From: an uncultured Dyadobacter sp.
GTDB lineage: Bacteria; Bacteroidota; Bacteroidia; Cytophagales; Spirosomataceae
Direction of reading: 5' to 3'
NCBI GenBank assembly: GCA_946481035.1
Contig: CAMLNK010000252.1
Location: 1 to 6,372 of the forward strand
Length of the DNA: 6,372 bases
Within the stretch, counting starts at the first letter, position 1. Every line of letters starts with the position of its first letter. This document shows positions 6,347 to 6,372 of the stretch, piece after piece. The translations under genes and the position numbers were made by a program. The notes below the pieces were generated by a model. That model was not told where the DNA came from. It was given only the letters and a program-made list of their open reading frames with translations, and made no database searches.

Positions 6347-6372
6347 CATAACCTCATAACGACAAACAGCCC

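Noticed and set aside
6347..6372. Terminator after the hydrolase gene
   Set aside because: Only 26 bases remain and no hairpin with a T-run is visible.

Overview
The window looks like chromosomal DNA of a Bacteroidota bacterium. The strongest evidence is the large secreted protein, which ends in a type IX secretion (T9SS) sorting domain, a system confined to that phylum. A TATATTTG promoter element (the Bacteroidota -7 box, TAnnTTTG) and the lack of strong Shine-Dalgarno sites before the main genes agree with this. Mid-range GC in the genes with AT-rich spacers would suit the Cytophagales (a Dyadobacter- or Spirosoma-like organism), but that finer placement is a guess.

Layout. Bases 1-1602, minus strand: a two-gene operon. 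The promoter-proximal gene encodes a YjgN/DUF898-family inner-membrane protein of 317 aa. After 17 bp comes the first 210 codons of an M48-family membrane metallopeptidase, cut off by the window edge before its HExxH zinc motif. Bases 1603-1764: a divergent spacer with a good Bacteroidota promoter for the operon and a perfect 11-bp inverted repeat, one copy lying 34-42 nt upstream of each flanking start codon. Bases 1765-2019, plus strand: an 84-aa, very acidic, proline-rich, probably disordered protein of unknown function. Bases 2020-2176: an AT-rich spacer with small dyads and a candidate promoter. Bases 2177-6346, plus strand: a 1389-aa secreted multimodular glycoside hydrolase. Bases 6347-6372: nothing recognisable.

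The large enzyme is built as signal peptide, four CBM6-like modules in an A-B-A-B pattern, a Bacteroidota-type Ig-like repeat, a galactose-binding-like beta-sandwich, a clan GH-A-like (beta/alpha)8 catalytic domain with candidate catalytic Glu971 and Glu1108, a C-terminal beta-sandwich and a type A T9SS sorting domain. It probably works at the cell surface or outside the cell on a plant or algal polysaccharide; the substrate cannot be read from the sequence. No SusC/SusD genes are in view, so whether it belongs to a utilisation locus is unknown.

The membrane operon and the hydrolase look functionally unrelated. The items most worth a second look are the paired 11-bp motif between the divergent genes, the A-B-A-B module duplication, the unassigned GH-A family, and the orphan ETPP-repeat protein.
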